A stretch of 29,472 nt of DNA from a virus. A program made the translations under genes and the position numbers. The stretch spans positions 1 through 29,472 of the IMG/VR virus record IMGVR_UViG_3300021088_000029; one strand, written 5' to 3'. The notes beneath the pieces were generated by a model, which was given only the letters and a program-made list of their open reading frames with translations, did not search any database and was not told the origin of the DNA. Positions 15,927 to 24,685 of the stretch are shown here, in pieces (position 1 is the first letter of the stretch; every line of letters begins with the position of its first letter).

Positions 15927-17156
15927 ATGCCAACAAAGTATGTAATACAGAGAATAAATCCGTGGTCACAAGAATATACTGATGTAGGTGCCCGTGCTGA
16001 AAAGTTAGCCAAAACCCCTTTTCCTGCTGATTTATACCCTGAACGTGGAGCGCCTGGAGAATCATTTAGAAAAGCACAAGAATTAGCGGCGCAAACTGGT
16101 GAAAGCTCTCCTTATAAATATGTTCAATCACTTGCAGCCAGTAATGATTTAGCGAAGCGTGCTGCAGGTCCGGTGAATATGAATGCCTACATGATGCCTT
16201 ATTTAGCTCATGTAGGCGAGGAACTTGCGCGCTCTATGAGACGGACGCATGAACCTATAGCTCAAGAAATGAATAAGAAATTTAATACATCACATCCCAA
16301 AAGTTTCCATAAAAATTTACCGGCACAATTAAATCGTGATTTAGAAAAAGAAATAGAAATACAAAAACAATTAGCAATGGCACAAGGATGGGATTCAGCC
16401 GCTCAACTATCTAAGCAAGATGAGATTCGGAAGCTCCTGGGCTCGGAATTGTTAGGAAAAGGTGGTATACGTCAACAACAGGCGCATATACACGATATTG
16501 AAACATTGAGTAAGAGTGCGAACCTGGCAAGAGCGGAGGAGCAGGGAGCGCGTGAACATTTAATAGCAACTGGGATGAAGATACTAGGCTATCCTTTTGA
16601 TTTATTGAACAGATATAACAGGATAGTACGTGGGTTACCTCTTAAATACGGGATTGATGCAATAAGAGAGGGTAAGATGCCAGCTAAGCCAATACAGACT
16701 CCCCCAATTGATGTTGAGCAAGAACAATATGATGCATTTGTTAGAGGGCAAGAGGAAGCAATAGAGAGAGAAGAGCCCGTTAGAAGAGAACAAGCGGCAC
16801 GGGAAGAACAGGTTAGAGGAAGAGAAAGAGCCGCGGGAATACCAAATCCAGTGATTGGAAGGATGGCAAGGGCATGGGGAGATTGGGCAGAACGCGGCGG
16901 CGAACGTATACGTGCATATTATGAGAATCCACCCCCTGCAAGACCGTATGGACGTGAAGAGCCTAATCCAGCTCATGCTAGGGTTGACGCAGCAGAGGCT
17001 GCCGTAAGAGGCATATATGCGCAAGAAGCTGCCAGACCGCTAAATCCTGCCGCAGTGCAGGCAGAATATCAGAGGCAACATTGGGAACGTTATGCGAAGG
17101 AACAAGCCGCACAACAGGAACATTTAAAACAGCTTCTAGCTAGAAGAAGGCGATAA
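15927..17156 (+). CDS. Probable internal virion protein, helical, paralogous to the next gene
   Basis: A 409-residue, mostly helical and charged protein. Residues about 15-200 align with residues about 120-275 of the next protein. The clearest block is RDLEKEIEIQKQLAMAQGW...LLGSELLGKGGIRQQQAHIHDIETL (about 137-196) against RDVEREIGSQQRLALGQAY...IMSSEMLGKSAIAQQQAEAKEIESM. From about 270 it becomes a highly charged Arg/Glu helix, then a Pro/Arg-rich end. There are no membrane segments. AAAGGT lies about 14 bases before the ATG, so the ribosome site is modest. It sits among ejection protein genes, and a role in the virion interior or in DNA ejection is inferred from this context and the shared domain. 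Confidence 0.5.
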   Translation: MPTKYVIQRINPWSQEYTDVGARAEKLAKTPFPADLYPERGAPGESFRKAQELAAQTGESSPYKYVQSLAASNDLAKRAAGPVNMNAYMMPYLAHVGEELARSMRRTHEPIAQEMNKKFNTSHPKSFHKNLPAQLNRDLEKEIEIQKQLAMAQGWDSAAQLSKQDEIRKLLGSELLGKGGIRQQQAHIHDIETLSKSANLARAEEQGAREHLIATGMKILGYPFDLLNRYNRIVRGLPLKYGIDAIREGKMPAKPIQTPPIDVEQEQYDAFVRGQEEAIEREEPVRREQAAREEQVRGRERAAGIPNPVIGRMARAWGDWAERGGERIRAYYENPPPARPYGREEPNPAHARVDAAEAAVRGIYAQEAARPLNPAAVQAEYQRQHWERYAKEQAAQQEHLKQLLARRRR

Positions 17157-17233
17157 TTGTAGAGCTACGGTAGCGAAAAAATGTTAAACTATTACAACTA
17201 GTTTATATGGTTAATTTAAAAGAGTAACTTACT

Positions 17234-19051
17234 ATGTCAGACGCCCGCCAACAGCAACAATTTGAACATGAAGCAGCTCATGCTGCTATGCTAAAAAAAC
17301 TACAACAAGATGCCAGAGGATTATATGAAAAAGGCCTCCAAGAAGGTCCGTATGGATTTGCTCCACCGGAAGCCGGCGCTCCTCCTGGTGCTCCTCGAAC
17401 TCAAAATAAGCCACCGGCACGAACACCAGCAGAATATATGGCGCCTTTTCAGCCCGCGCAGTCCTATCGAGTTCAGCAACCTGAGATTCAGGTTCCTGCG
17501 GGACAACAAGGTCCGAGCCGTCCATTTATACCTGGGCAGCTTGCACGAGGAGAAGTGCCATCATTCTTTACGCGTCAACAACGATTAGCTCAAAGTGTTG
17601 GTACTAGTCCTATTTATCCCTATAGGGATACTTATAAAAAAGCTACAGATTTAGCGCGGGATGCGGCTGGTAAAAGTTTTGTTGGACTGGGCGAAGCAGA
17701 GCGGCAGCGTTATATTAATCCGCATACACGATTTGTTGCAGATGAGGTAGCGCGTCTGGGGAAGCTGCGCTTAACAGAAGATATCCTGCCAGCTTTAGAG
17801 CAGAAATTTGTACGTGCAGGACAACATGGAAGCGCTGCGCATAAGGAATTAATGGCACGTGCTCAAAGAGATGTAGAGAGAGAAATAGGTTCTCAACAAA
17901 GACTGGCCTTAGGTCAAGCTTATGAATCGGGTGCTAAACTTTATAACGAAGAATTAATGCGCAACATTATGTCATCTGAGATGTTAGGTAAAAGCGCAAT
18001 AGCCCAGCAACAAGCGGAAGCAAAAGAGATAGAGAGCATGGGTGCAGCTCATAATAGAGAGCGCATGGAAGAGGAGTCAAATCGCTCTTATAATGAACAG
18101 AGGGCCGAAGAGCAAAGATTGTGGCCCATGAAGATGTTGCAATTTTGGAGCGATATCATGCATGGTCATCCTGTAGGTCATACTACAACTACTACGACCC
18201 ATAAAAATAATAATAGAAGCACTATAGACGAATTGGCTCGGTTTATGAGCATGGCATCCGCTTTTGGAGGGATAGGAGGGGGCGCCGCAGGGATGAGCAA
18301 CCCCTATGCACATCATGGGCGGGGATTTGCTAAAGGCGGAAGTGTAAAAAGCCTACATAAAGAAGCTGAAGACGTGCGCGCCCATCATGCGCCAGGAGAT
18401 ACAGTGTTAGCGCATATTAATCCCGAAGAATTAGCTTTCTTAGAAAGACATTTTGGCGGTAGCACTAATCCTCAAACAGGCTTACCACAGTTTAGTTTCT
18501 GGGATGATTTATGGGGAGGTATTAAGAAATATGTCCCATTTGTAGGAGGGATAAATAATTTGGTAGAAGGAATTCAGCAACATAAAAGCTTTGGCGATAT
18601 TATGGGTGATACAGCAAAAGGATGGTTAAATCCAATGTTAAATGATGTATCGGCTGCTGGTGGAATTGCAGGCCCTATAGTTGGTGGCGTGTTTGGAGGA
18701 CCCGCTGGAGCTATGGCTGGTTCTGCATTGGGAAACATGGCAAGTCAATTAGCAGGACAGTTAAGTGATGCGCTTAATCCACCTGAGGTTTCCCCTGAAG
18801 AAAGACAAGCGCAACAAATCCAGCAATACCAACAAGTTCAAGATGATCCATATGCAGCCAGCAATCCCACATTAGGCGCAGGTCAGCTGCGCCTAATGGC
18901 TCAACGGCTTGGACAAGGGAATGCGCCAACCAATGACTATCAAGTTGGACAACCACTGCAGCGCATGCTGGCCCAGCAAGGTTTTCAACAACCAAATGAT
19001 GGAAATCAAATGGGGCAACCCGTTTCACAACAATATTACGGAGGATATTAA
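17234..19051 (+). CDS. Probable internal virion (ejection) protein, composite of two neighbours
   Basis: A 605-residue protein made of parts seen in the two preceding genes. After a Pro-rich start (about 40-95), residues about 120-275 align with the helical domain of the protein at 15927-17156 (conserved SEMLGKSAIAQQQ). Residues 388-399 (GDTVLAHINPEE) and the following NPQTGLPQF match the N-terminal motif of the protein at 14510-15910, again followed by a Gly/Ala-rich hydrophobic stretch (about 476-510). The end is Gln-rich. It is preceded by a 77-base gap with only weak promoter-like sequence. The domain order and membrane-active segment fit an ejected virion protein; no enzymatic motif (such as lytic transglycosylase) was found. 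Confidence 0.55.
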   Translation: MSDARQQQQFEHEAAHAAMLKKLQQDARGLYEKGLQEGPYGFAPPEAGAPPGAPRTQNKPPARTPAEYMAPFQPAQSYRVQQPEIQVPAGQQGPSRPFIPGQLARGEVPSFFTRQQRLAQSVGTSPIYPYRDTYKKATDLARDAAGKSFVGLGEAERQRYINPHTRFVADEVARLGKLRLTEDILPALEQKFVRAGQHGSAAHKELMARAQRDVEREIGSQQRLALGQAYESGAKLYNEELMRNIMSSEMLGKSAIAQQQAEAKEIESMGAAHNRERMEEESNRSYNEQRAEEQRLWPMKMLQFWSDIMHGHPVGHTTTTTTHKNNNRSTIDELARFMSMASAFGGIGGGAAGMSNPYAHHGRGFAKGGSVKSLHKEAEDVRAHHAPGDTVLAHINPEELAFLERHFGGSTNPQTGLPQFSFWDDLWGGIKKYVPFVGGINNLVEGIQQHKSFGDIMGDTAKGWLNPMLNDVSAAGGIAGPIVGGVFGGPAGAMAGSALGNMASQLAGQLSDALNPPEVSPEERQAQQIQQYQQVQDDPYAASNPTLGAGQLRLMAQRLGQGNAPTNDYQVGQPLQRMLAQQGFQQPNDGNQMGQPVSQQYYGGY

Positions 19052-19524
19052 TGGGCTTATCACGGCAAAAACTAGATGCTATAGCAAATGATGAATACAA
19101 AAATGAGCGTCTCGAAATAAATGACATTAAAAGTGATGAAGTAGCCAAACTATGCGAGGCTGTGCATGCCAATTCTTATATTAAAGTGTTAATGATTTAT
19201 GAAGATGGACGCGCTTGTTATGAGCTGCCATCGTTATGTCTTACTCCTGAAAATTTAGACCAACTATTAAGATTAGATAACATAGAAAGTTTAACCATTT
19301 TTTGTTCTGATATTTTAAAATATAACATCGACATGAAACTATTAGAGCCTAGTTTGCTTGATTTAATTTCTTATAAAAAGAATATGATGAGCTTAAAAAT
19401 TAATTGCATATCAAGTGAAGACAAAGAGAAAGCCAAGCAAAAATCCTTTTTTGAGATATGTAAATATTTTATAAATAATTGCTGGCAATTCATCAACAAC
19501 AGATGCTTAGGGCCCAGCATGTAA
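19051..19524 (+). CDS. LRR-like small protein of unknown function
   Basis: A 157-residue protein, unlike its neighbours in composition: rich in Leu, Ile, Asn and Lys with Cys residues near the end. Residues about 20-45 (LEINDIKSDEVAKLCEAVHANSYIKVLMI) follow the ribonuclease-inhibitor-type leucine-rich repeat pattern (strand, 'N.I.ddea..L..al..n..l..L.l'), with less regular repeats near 75-85 and 110-120. GGAGG before the ATG and a one-base overlap with the previous stop (TAATG) show it is integrated in the operon. The C-terminus is aromatic and Cys-rich. LRR proteins of this kind act in protein binding and are common among effectors of intracellular bacteria. Whether it is a virion component, an ejected effector or a moron is unknown. 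Confidence 0.5.
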   Translation: MGLSRQKLDAIANDEYKNERLEINDIKSDEVAKLCEAVHANSYIKVLMIYEDGRACYELPSLCLTPENLDQLLRLDNIESLTIFCSDILKYNIDMKLLEPSLLDLISYKKNMMSLKINCISSEDKEKAKQKSFFEICKYFINNCWQFINNRCLGPSM

Positions 19525-19537
19525 AAGGCGTATAAAT

Positions 19538-20626
19538 ATGGTTGATTTAGCACAGCAAATATATTTGGGACAATTAGCCCAACAACAAGCAGGCATACCT
19601 ATGCGCGGCATGATGTCGCCTCCACAACAAGGCATGATGCCGCAAGGCTCCAGTCCTTATGACATGCAGGCTATTAATCAAGTGCGTCAGGCTATGGGTG
19701 CAGGACCGGGACATAAGCCGGTGACGCCAGGCTTTATGGATATGTTAGGGGTATTGGGAAATTATCTAGGTACTCGTAGTAAAAACGCTGAATTTGCGCA
19801 GGCAAGTGACCATCGTTTAGCTAATTTTGCGCCTACTATAAAAGCGCGCGAGCAAGAGAGATTAGCCCTAAATCAACAAATTATGGAGTCATTAAGACAT
19901 GCAGCGCGTGACCAAGAAGATAGAGCTTACAGACACGCCAGCTTAGGAGAAACTATAAGACAACATAACTTAAGCAGAGAAGAGCATGATTTAATGCGTG
20001 ACTTAAGTAAATCTGAAAAGGAAGCTGCTCGCCTTGAGAGAGCAGAATCCAGAATAGAAACCGAACGGCATCATAAAGCTCAAGAGGAGGATAGAAAATT
20101 AAGACACGAGGAGATGGGCGCTCAAAATGCTCATTTGAATAAGAAAGAGATTGATGGAGCTAAAGAAACTTTAAAGATAGGTAAAGAGGCAAAAATTGGG
20201 TTAGCCAATGTTAATAAAATGATAGAGTTTTATAAAGATAAGCCTGCAATAGGGTTTAAACGCTATAATCCCGAGAATCAACAAACATTAAATGCTTTAA
20301 GAAAAGGTCTTCTGGTAAGTGAAATTAAAAAACTTCCAGCTAAAGGACAAAACAAGCAGCTACAGCAGCAAATAAATGCTGCTATTCCTGGGGCTACCTG
20401 GTCACAAACAGCGGCATTAGAGGCATTAGAAGACAAAAAGCTAGAACTGGAAGCGCAAATTCAAGAAGCCAAAGAAGCACAAGAGCTAATAGAATCATTT
20501 AAGATGGGAAAGAAGAGCACGGTACAGTTTGTAGATAAAAATGGCAATCCATTTAATATGGTTAATGCTACACCAGAGGACATAGAGGCAGCTGAAGCTA
20601 GCGGCGAATTCAAGAGAGTGTCATGA
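19538..20626 (+). CDS. Coiled-coil probable internal virion protein
   Basis: A 362-residue protein with AAAGGCG before the ATG. The first 50 residues are Met/Gln/Pro/Gly-rich (GIPMRGMMSPPQQGMMPQG). A long, highly charged coiled coil rich in Arg, Glu, Gln and His spans about 95-215, followed by a more globular helical domain (IGLANVNKMIEFYKDKPAIG, about 225-245) and a second helix with KLELEAQIQEAKEAQELIE. The C-terminus is VQFVDKNGNPFNMVNATPEDIEAAEASG, a small beta-plus-helix tail common at the ends of phage virion proteins. It overlaps the next gene by ATGA. The role is inferred from the ejection-protein cluster. Confidence 0.5.
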   Translation: MVDLAQQIYLGQLAQQQAGIPMRGMMSPPQQGMMPQGSSPYDMQAINQVRQAMGAGPGHKPVTPGFMDMLGVLGNYLGTRSKNAEFAQASDHRLANFAPTIKAREQERLALNQQIMESLRHAARDQEDRAYRHASLGETIRQHNLSREEHDLMRDLSKSEKEAARLERAESRIETERHHKAQEEDRKLRHEEMGAQNAHLNKKEIDGAKETLKIGKEAKIGLANVNKMIEFYKDKPAIGFKRYNPENQQTLNALRKGLLVSEIKKLPAKGQNKQLQQQINAAIPGATWSQTAALEALEDKKLELEAQIQEAKEAQELIESFKMGKKSTVQFVDKNGNPFNMVNATPEDIEAAEASGEFKRVS

Positions 20627-22902
20627 GCGATTGGCGAGCTAAATTAAGGCCAATATCTAATGACAATGGCAGTGATAGCTGGAGAACCAAGTTAAGACCT
20701 CTTGAACCCGTACACAGGGATGCCCCTATTGAAGAACCCATTCCTGAAGAACTTCCCGCAGCCCCCAAGCGCTCCACTACTAGATTCTTGGCACAAGAGG
20801 CGCTAAAGGGGGCAACGGAAGCACCTGACATTCCGCAGAATTTATTAAGCTTAGCAAGCCATATAAACCCGCTGCATTTATCACGGGAATATATACAAAA
20901 ACCTATTGCTAAAAAATTAAATATAGAGATGCCTGAAGCGTCTATTTTAGAGCGTACCGTTGATTTCAAGCCAGAACACCTGCCATCGCATTTTATACAA
21001 GACCAATTAAAAAAAATGGGTGTTGATGTAAATGAGCATCAAGCAGAAGGTTTGTGGGAAAGCATAGCAGGTAAAGGTGCTCGTTGGGCTGGAACCGCAG
21101 CGGGTGCCACAGGATTAGGGGCTTTACTGGGGGCTGGAGCGCCAGCAGCTGCCGCTACCGGAGCCACTACAGTAGGGGCTGGAATAGCGGGAGGTTTAGC
21201 TAAAATAGCCAGACCCTTGTTGAAAAGCGCCGCCCCCGCAGGAGAGGCGGCTTTACTAGGTGCAGGAGCCGAAGCCGCACATCAAGCAGGTTTGCCTGAG
21301 CCAATAGCTGATATAGCTGCATCTTTTATACCCAGCGCTGCCAAGAAACTCGCTAAGCTACCTAAAGAGGCATTATTGGCATCTGTAGCTAAAGGGGCTA
21401 AGCCTAATGTTGAAATATTTAAGATGGCCAAAGAGCATGGTATTGAGCTGCCGTTTAATGTAGGGATGAATAGTAAGCGAGCCAATAATGCGGCTAATAA
21501 TGTATTGCAATCTGTTTATACTAGTGAAGCTTATAATGAGGCAATTAAGAGGAGTAATAAATCTGTATTAGGTGCTGTGGAACGCTCTATAAAGTCATTG
21601 GGCGCTGAACATACAACTCCTGAAATAGGCTCACAGGCATTAAAGGCAGAAGCACATACAGGTCGTAATATAGCTAGAGCAGAGGCCTCTAAATTATATG
21701 AAGAGGCAAACTCATTGTTAACTGATAAGGATAAAATTGTTCCGCATAATACACATGCTCTCATTGAAAAAATAAAGGATAAGATTTTAACCACTCGCTC
21801 AAATGATGCTGGTCGTGTTAAATTAGCTAACACCTTAAAAGATTTAGCAATAGATTTAGAGTTACCACTATCTGAAAAATACAAAGGCACTGAGCTATCG
21901 GGAATGAATAAAAGCGTAGTCAGTGTTTTGGAACAGGAAAATTTTATTAAACAGGTGACTGAGCAATTAGAAAAGAAATTTAAGACTGCCATACCAACCT
22001 CTAAATTGACGGCGCTTGAAGATATTTTAGGCAGCAAGACTGGTTATGAGTCTAAGAATGGGGTTGAGAATTTTATAAATGGATTAAGGGGGGCATTAGC
22101 GGCAGACATTGAACGCTCGCCTAATAAGGAATTTGTAGTAGCGCACAAAGATGCAGATAGGTTTTATAAACAAAATATAATAGACCGCTATAGAAGTTCG
22201 GTAGCTGATGCTATTTTGAAGAATAAAGAACCTAAAGAAGCTTATGCGCTGATGACTACTCCTAAAAACATAGAGTTATTAGAAAAAGCTGCCGGCAAAA
22301 CACCTGAAGGCATTAAAATATTTAATGATTTGAAGGAAACTAAATTACGGGAAGTGCTAGCAAGGAACGGTTATAACCCAGAAAGAGAGGGTTTAAGTAG
22401 TCAAAGCTTCGCTAATTTGTTTACCAAAAAAGAACATGGTGACGGAAGATTGGTACAGAGCTTATTAGGAAAGGAAGAGTATAAGAAATTAAGTGAAGTG
22501 GGTAAAATAGCAGAACAATTTGCTAAAGATGGTAGAGAATTATTAAATACTAGCGGAAGTGCTTTAGTGGCTGCTGATTTAGTGCGCAAAGGCTTGGTGT
22601 CTAAAGCCATGATGATGAGCGCATCCACAGCAGTATCTGCGGTATTGGGAACCACTGGAAACCTTACTGGAGCAGGCGCCGCCATTTTGCCAGCGGCTTA
22701 TGCAGCAGGCTACCCTTACATACTTAGCCATATGGTATCCAGCCCTAGGATAGTAAATTTTGCACGCTCTTATGCAGTTGCCAGACAAGCCGGCAAAGAA
22801 GCTTTAGCACAAAATATTTTGAAACGACTTATGCAGGCAGTCGTTTTAGATAGCGGCAAGATTGCGCAGAATTTAAATAACAAAGAACAAAAGGAAGAGT
22901 AG
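20623..22902 (+). CDS. Large internal virion (ejection) protein
   Basis: A 759-residue protein, the largest of the ejection cluster, with its ATG overlapping the previous TGA (ATGA). The N-terminus repeats a short motif, WRAKLRP and WRTKLRP (residues 4-10 and 20-26). Two Ala/Gly-rich hydrophobic segments, about 150-198 and 662-704, could span or insert into the inner membrane. Between them is a long helical region (about 230-640) rich in Lys, Glu and Leu. This plan (large, last, helical, with membrane-active ends) resembles the biggest ejection proteins of podoviruses, which form the channel for DNA transfer. I saw no transglycosylase, polymerase or peptidase motif. The gene ends 65 bases before the second fibre. 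Confidence 0.55.
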   Translation: MSDWRAKLRPISNDNGSDSWRTKLRPLEPVHRDAPIEEPIPEELPAAPKRSTTRFLAQEALKGATEAPDIPQNLLSLASHINPLHLSREYIQKPIAKKLNIEMPEASILERTVDFKPEHLPSHFIQDQLKKMGVDVNEHQAEGLWESIAGKGARWAGTAAGATGLGALLGAGAPAAAATGATTVGAGIAGGLAKIARPLLKSAAPAGEAALLGAGAEAAHQAGLPEPIADIAASFIPSAAKKLAKLPKEALLASVAKGAKPNVEIFKMAKEHGIELPFNVGMNSKRANNAANNVLQSVYTSEAYNEAIKRSNKSVLGAVERSIKSLGAEHTTPEIGSQALKAEAHTGRNIARAEASKLYEEANSLLTDKDKIVPHNTHALIEKIKDKILTTRSNDAGRVKLANTLKDLAIDLELPLSEKYKGTELSGMNKSVVSVLEQENFIKQVTEQLEKKFKTAIPTSKLTALEDILGSKTGYESKNGVENFINGLRGALAADIERSPNKEFVVAHKDADRFYKQNIIDRYRSSVADAILKNKEPKEAYALMTTPKNIELLEKAAGKTPEGIKIFNDLKETKLREVLARNGYNPEREGLSSQSFANLFTKKEHGDGRLVQSLLGKEEYKKLSEVGKIAEQFAKDGRELLNTSGSALVAADLVRKGLVSKAMMMSASTAVSAVLGTTGNLTGAGAAILPAAYAAGYPYILSHMVSSPRIVNFARSYAVARQAGKEALAQNILKRLMQAVVLDSGKIAQNLNNKEQKEE

Positions 22903-22967
22903 TGTTATAAGCAATAGCTTTAGATAGTAAAAATCATAGAAGATTTAATTAACAACAAGGAAAAGTG

Positions 22968-24122
22968 ATGTCATATATTAATATTATTGGTAGCGGGGTA
23001 ACGCAAACCTCTTATACCTCTTATGCGGCTTATACGCTAAATAATACTACCGTACCTGTTAATAATCCTCTTGTTTTATACTGGTCTACCCAATTTATAG
23101 ATACCCCCTATATAGTTGCAGGGTGGATAGATATAACCGCGACAGATGCGGGCAGCAATACAGTTATGATGCCGAACGCGCAAGAAGCAAGCACTGGAGA
23201 GAAAGTAACTTTTAATAATCCGGGCACTAATGCTTATATCGTAGCAAACAATGGAGGCACCACATTAGCCACTATTGCGCCAGGCGAGTTTTGGGAATTT
23301 ATTTTAACTGACAATACAACGGTAAATGGCAGCTGGCGCGTTGTTCGTCCTGCTGGCTCTGCCGCGGTTACCTCCATAAACGCTGATTCTCTAAATAATA
23401 ATGTTGTAATTACGGGAACTCCAGGGCTTCCTATAACAACTACAGGGACTATTAATGTTGGTTTAGCACATGATTTATTGGCATTAACTCAATTTGGAGG
23501 GGCAACTGGATTCGCTGATAGAACAGGGGTTGATACGTGGGCATTAAAGTCGATAACAGGTGCCACTCCTATTACAGTTACTACCAGTTCCGCTAACATC
23601 CAGATTGGCATAACGCCAAATCAATACGTTGATTCTATTGGCGCTGATGTTCCCAATGGTACCAATGCAGCTAATTTGGTAATAACAAGCAGCACAACCA
23701 ACCCTATAACTGGCAATGGCATTTTTCATTTTGCATTCGGAAGCGACTTGCTTGCATTAATTAGCTTTGGAGCAGGAACGGGGATACCGGTACGTACTGC
23801 TCCTGGTGTTTGGTCTTTAACTGGTTCGGGAATAGCGAATGTACGGTTTAATGGAGTAACAGGAGCTATACCTCAGCTTTGCACCATTAATTCACAGTTT
23901 AATGTAGCAACTGTAAATCACATTGCTACGGGTCAATGGGTAATTACTTATACAACGCCATTGGCTAATACTAATTATGTTGTGATAGCTACAGCTGGTA
24001 ATGGCGCATCTATTGTTACTAGCTATGCAGCAACATTAACAACTAGTGTTACGGTTTATGCTTTCACCACTAACACAAATGCGCCTACAGACGTTGCTGA
24101 TATAAGCGTTACTATAAGTTAA
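22968..24122 (+). CDS. Second tail fibre / receptor-binding protein
   Basis: A 384-residue Thr/Asn/Gly-rich beta protein. AAGGA (22957-22961) lies 6 bases before ATG 22968; a GTG three bases earlier is in frame but less well spaced. Residues about 10-115 form a first beta domain. Two similar repeats follow, each with a strand block, DLLAL, a short Gly-rich turn, RT and a W-L or W-AL strand (near 165-195 and 260-285), a pattern widespread in phage fibres. The last about 90 residues (NVRFNGVTG, then FNVATVNHIATGQWVITYTTPLANTNYVV, ending ADISVTIS) look like the C-terminal tip domain found in many tail fibres. The host-binding role is inferred. It is unrelated to the large fibre in its repeat type. 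Confidence 0.65.
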   Translation: MSYINIIGSGVTQTSYTSYAAYTLNNTTVPVNNPLVLYWSTQFIDTPYIVAGWIDITATDAGSNTVMMPNAQEASTGEKVTFNNPGTNAYIVANNGGTTLATIAPGEFWEFILTDNTTVNGSWRVVRPAGSAAVTSINADSLNNNVVITGTPGLPITTTGTINVGLAHDLLALTQFGGATGFADRTGVDTWALKSITGATPITVTTSSANIQIGITPNQYVDSIGADVPNGTNAANLVITSSTTNPITGNGIFHFAFGSDLLALISFGAGTGIPVRTAPGVWSLTGSGIANVRFNGVTGAIPQLCTINSQFNVATVNHIATGQWVITYTTPLANTNYVVIATAGNGASIVTSYAATLTTSVTVYAFTTNTNAPTDVADISVTIS

Positions 24123-24124
24123 AA

Positions 24125-24499
24125 ATGCCCAGAAAATATAATAAAACAGAAGAAAAAGAACAGGCGTTTTTCTTTAGATGGTTAAGCTATGCCCATCCTG
24201 AGCTAAGGAAAGTAGTTTACGCTATACCTAACGGAGGCTCCCGTAATATCTTTGAGGCTCATAACATGAAGCTTGCGGGGGTAACGGCGGGAGTGCCTGA
24301 TGTAAGTATTGACATTGCTTCTAAAGATGGTAAACATCACGGCTTAAGGCTTGAGTTTAAGGTAAAAGGCAGAAAATCTAGTCCTATTCAAAAGGACATT
24401 CAGGACGCCCTACGACAACAAAACTATCGAGTTGAAATCGTTTATAGCTGGAATGAGGCGCAACAAGTTTTTCTTGAGCATTGTGGTTTATCTAGCTGA
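24125..24499 (+). CDS. VRR-NUC family nuclease
   Basis: A 124-residue stand-alone VRR-NUC domain, a PD-(D/E)XK nuclease type. Visible motifs are an N-terminal helix with Glu9/Glu12, IPNGG (34-38), GVPD with the catalytic Asp59, and LRLEFK with Glu77 and Lys79, followed by Q/K-rich helices ending in W-EA. Length is normal for single-domain phage members. Such enzymes cut DNA junctions or flaps and may help resolve replication or packaging intermediates; cellular relatives (FAN1) act in repair. It starts 2 bases after the fibre stop with a weak ribosome site, so it is probably translated by coupling. It is the last clearly functional gene of the rightward block. Confidence 0.85.
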   Translation: MPRKYNKTEEKEQAFFFRWLSYAHPELRKVVYAIPNGGSRNIFEAHNMKLAGVTAGVPDVSIDIASKDGKHHGLRLEFKVKGRKSSPIQKDIQDALRQQNYRVEIVYSWNEAQQVFLEHCGLSS

Positions 24500-24514
24500 T
24501 TTGTAAGCTTAGAC

Positions 24515-24685
24515 ATGAAGAACGCAAACAGTGCACACCCCTCAAATGCTAGTAATAGATGGAGGGACTATATAATAGCCCTAGCATCTAAGAAAAAGAA
24601 ATGTTCAAATATAAGTAAAATATCGACAATAGGTTTGGAATATGTCGATTGCATAAACAAGAGGCTCCCCAATGTTTATCTTTAA
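24515..24685 (+). CDS. Possible 56-residue ORF filling the gap after the nuclease
   Basis: From ATG 24515 an open frame of 56 codons runs to TAA at 24683-24685, spanning almost all of the gap between the nuclease and the next gene and overlapping the latter by 14 bases. The product is basic, with a KKKK run and hydrophobic segments (RDYIIALA, ISTIGLEYVD). The ribosome site is weak. It contains two inverted repeats described separately, so the stretch may instead be a regulatory gap. No family is recognised. Confidence 0.3.
   Translation: MKNANSAHPSNASNRWRDYIIALASKKKKCSNISKISTIGLEYVDCINKRLPNVYL
24564..24581 (+). promoter_or_regulatory. Hairpin GGG-a-CTAT/ATAG-CCC containing TATAAT
   Basis: GGG (24564-24566) and CTAT (24568-24571) pair with ATAG (24575-24578) and CCC (24579-24581) around a 3-base loop. 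An outer ATGCT/AGCAT pair (24546-24550/24583-24587) extends the fold. TATAAT lies at 24571-24576 within it, but there is no good -35 at 16-18 bases. There is no T-run after it on either strand, so it is not a plain intrinsic terminator. It could be an operator or an RNA hairpin after the nuclease gene. Confidence 0.3.
24622..24649. repeat. Inverted repeat ATCGACA / TGTCGAT
   Basis: A 7-base perfect inverted repeat (24622-24628 and 24643-24649) with a 14-base centre lies just upstream of the gene at 24672. The arm spacing, centre to centre 21 bases or two DNA turns, would suit a dimeric repressor, and an HTH regulator is encoded at 28403-28732. It may equally form an RNA hairpin. There is no evidence which protein, if any, binds it. 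Confidence 0.3.

Noticed and set aside
22968-24122. Diversity-generating retroelement target in the second fibre
   Set aside because: No reverse transcriptase or template repeat is present in the window, and the C-terminus is not the C-type lectin fold used by such systems.
24564-24581. Intrinsic terminator after the nuclease
   Set aside because: The hairpin is not followed by a run of T on either strand.
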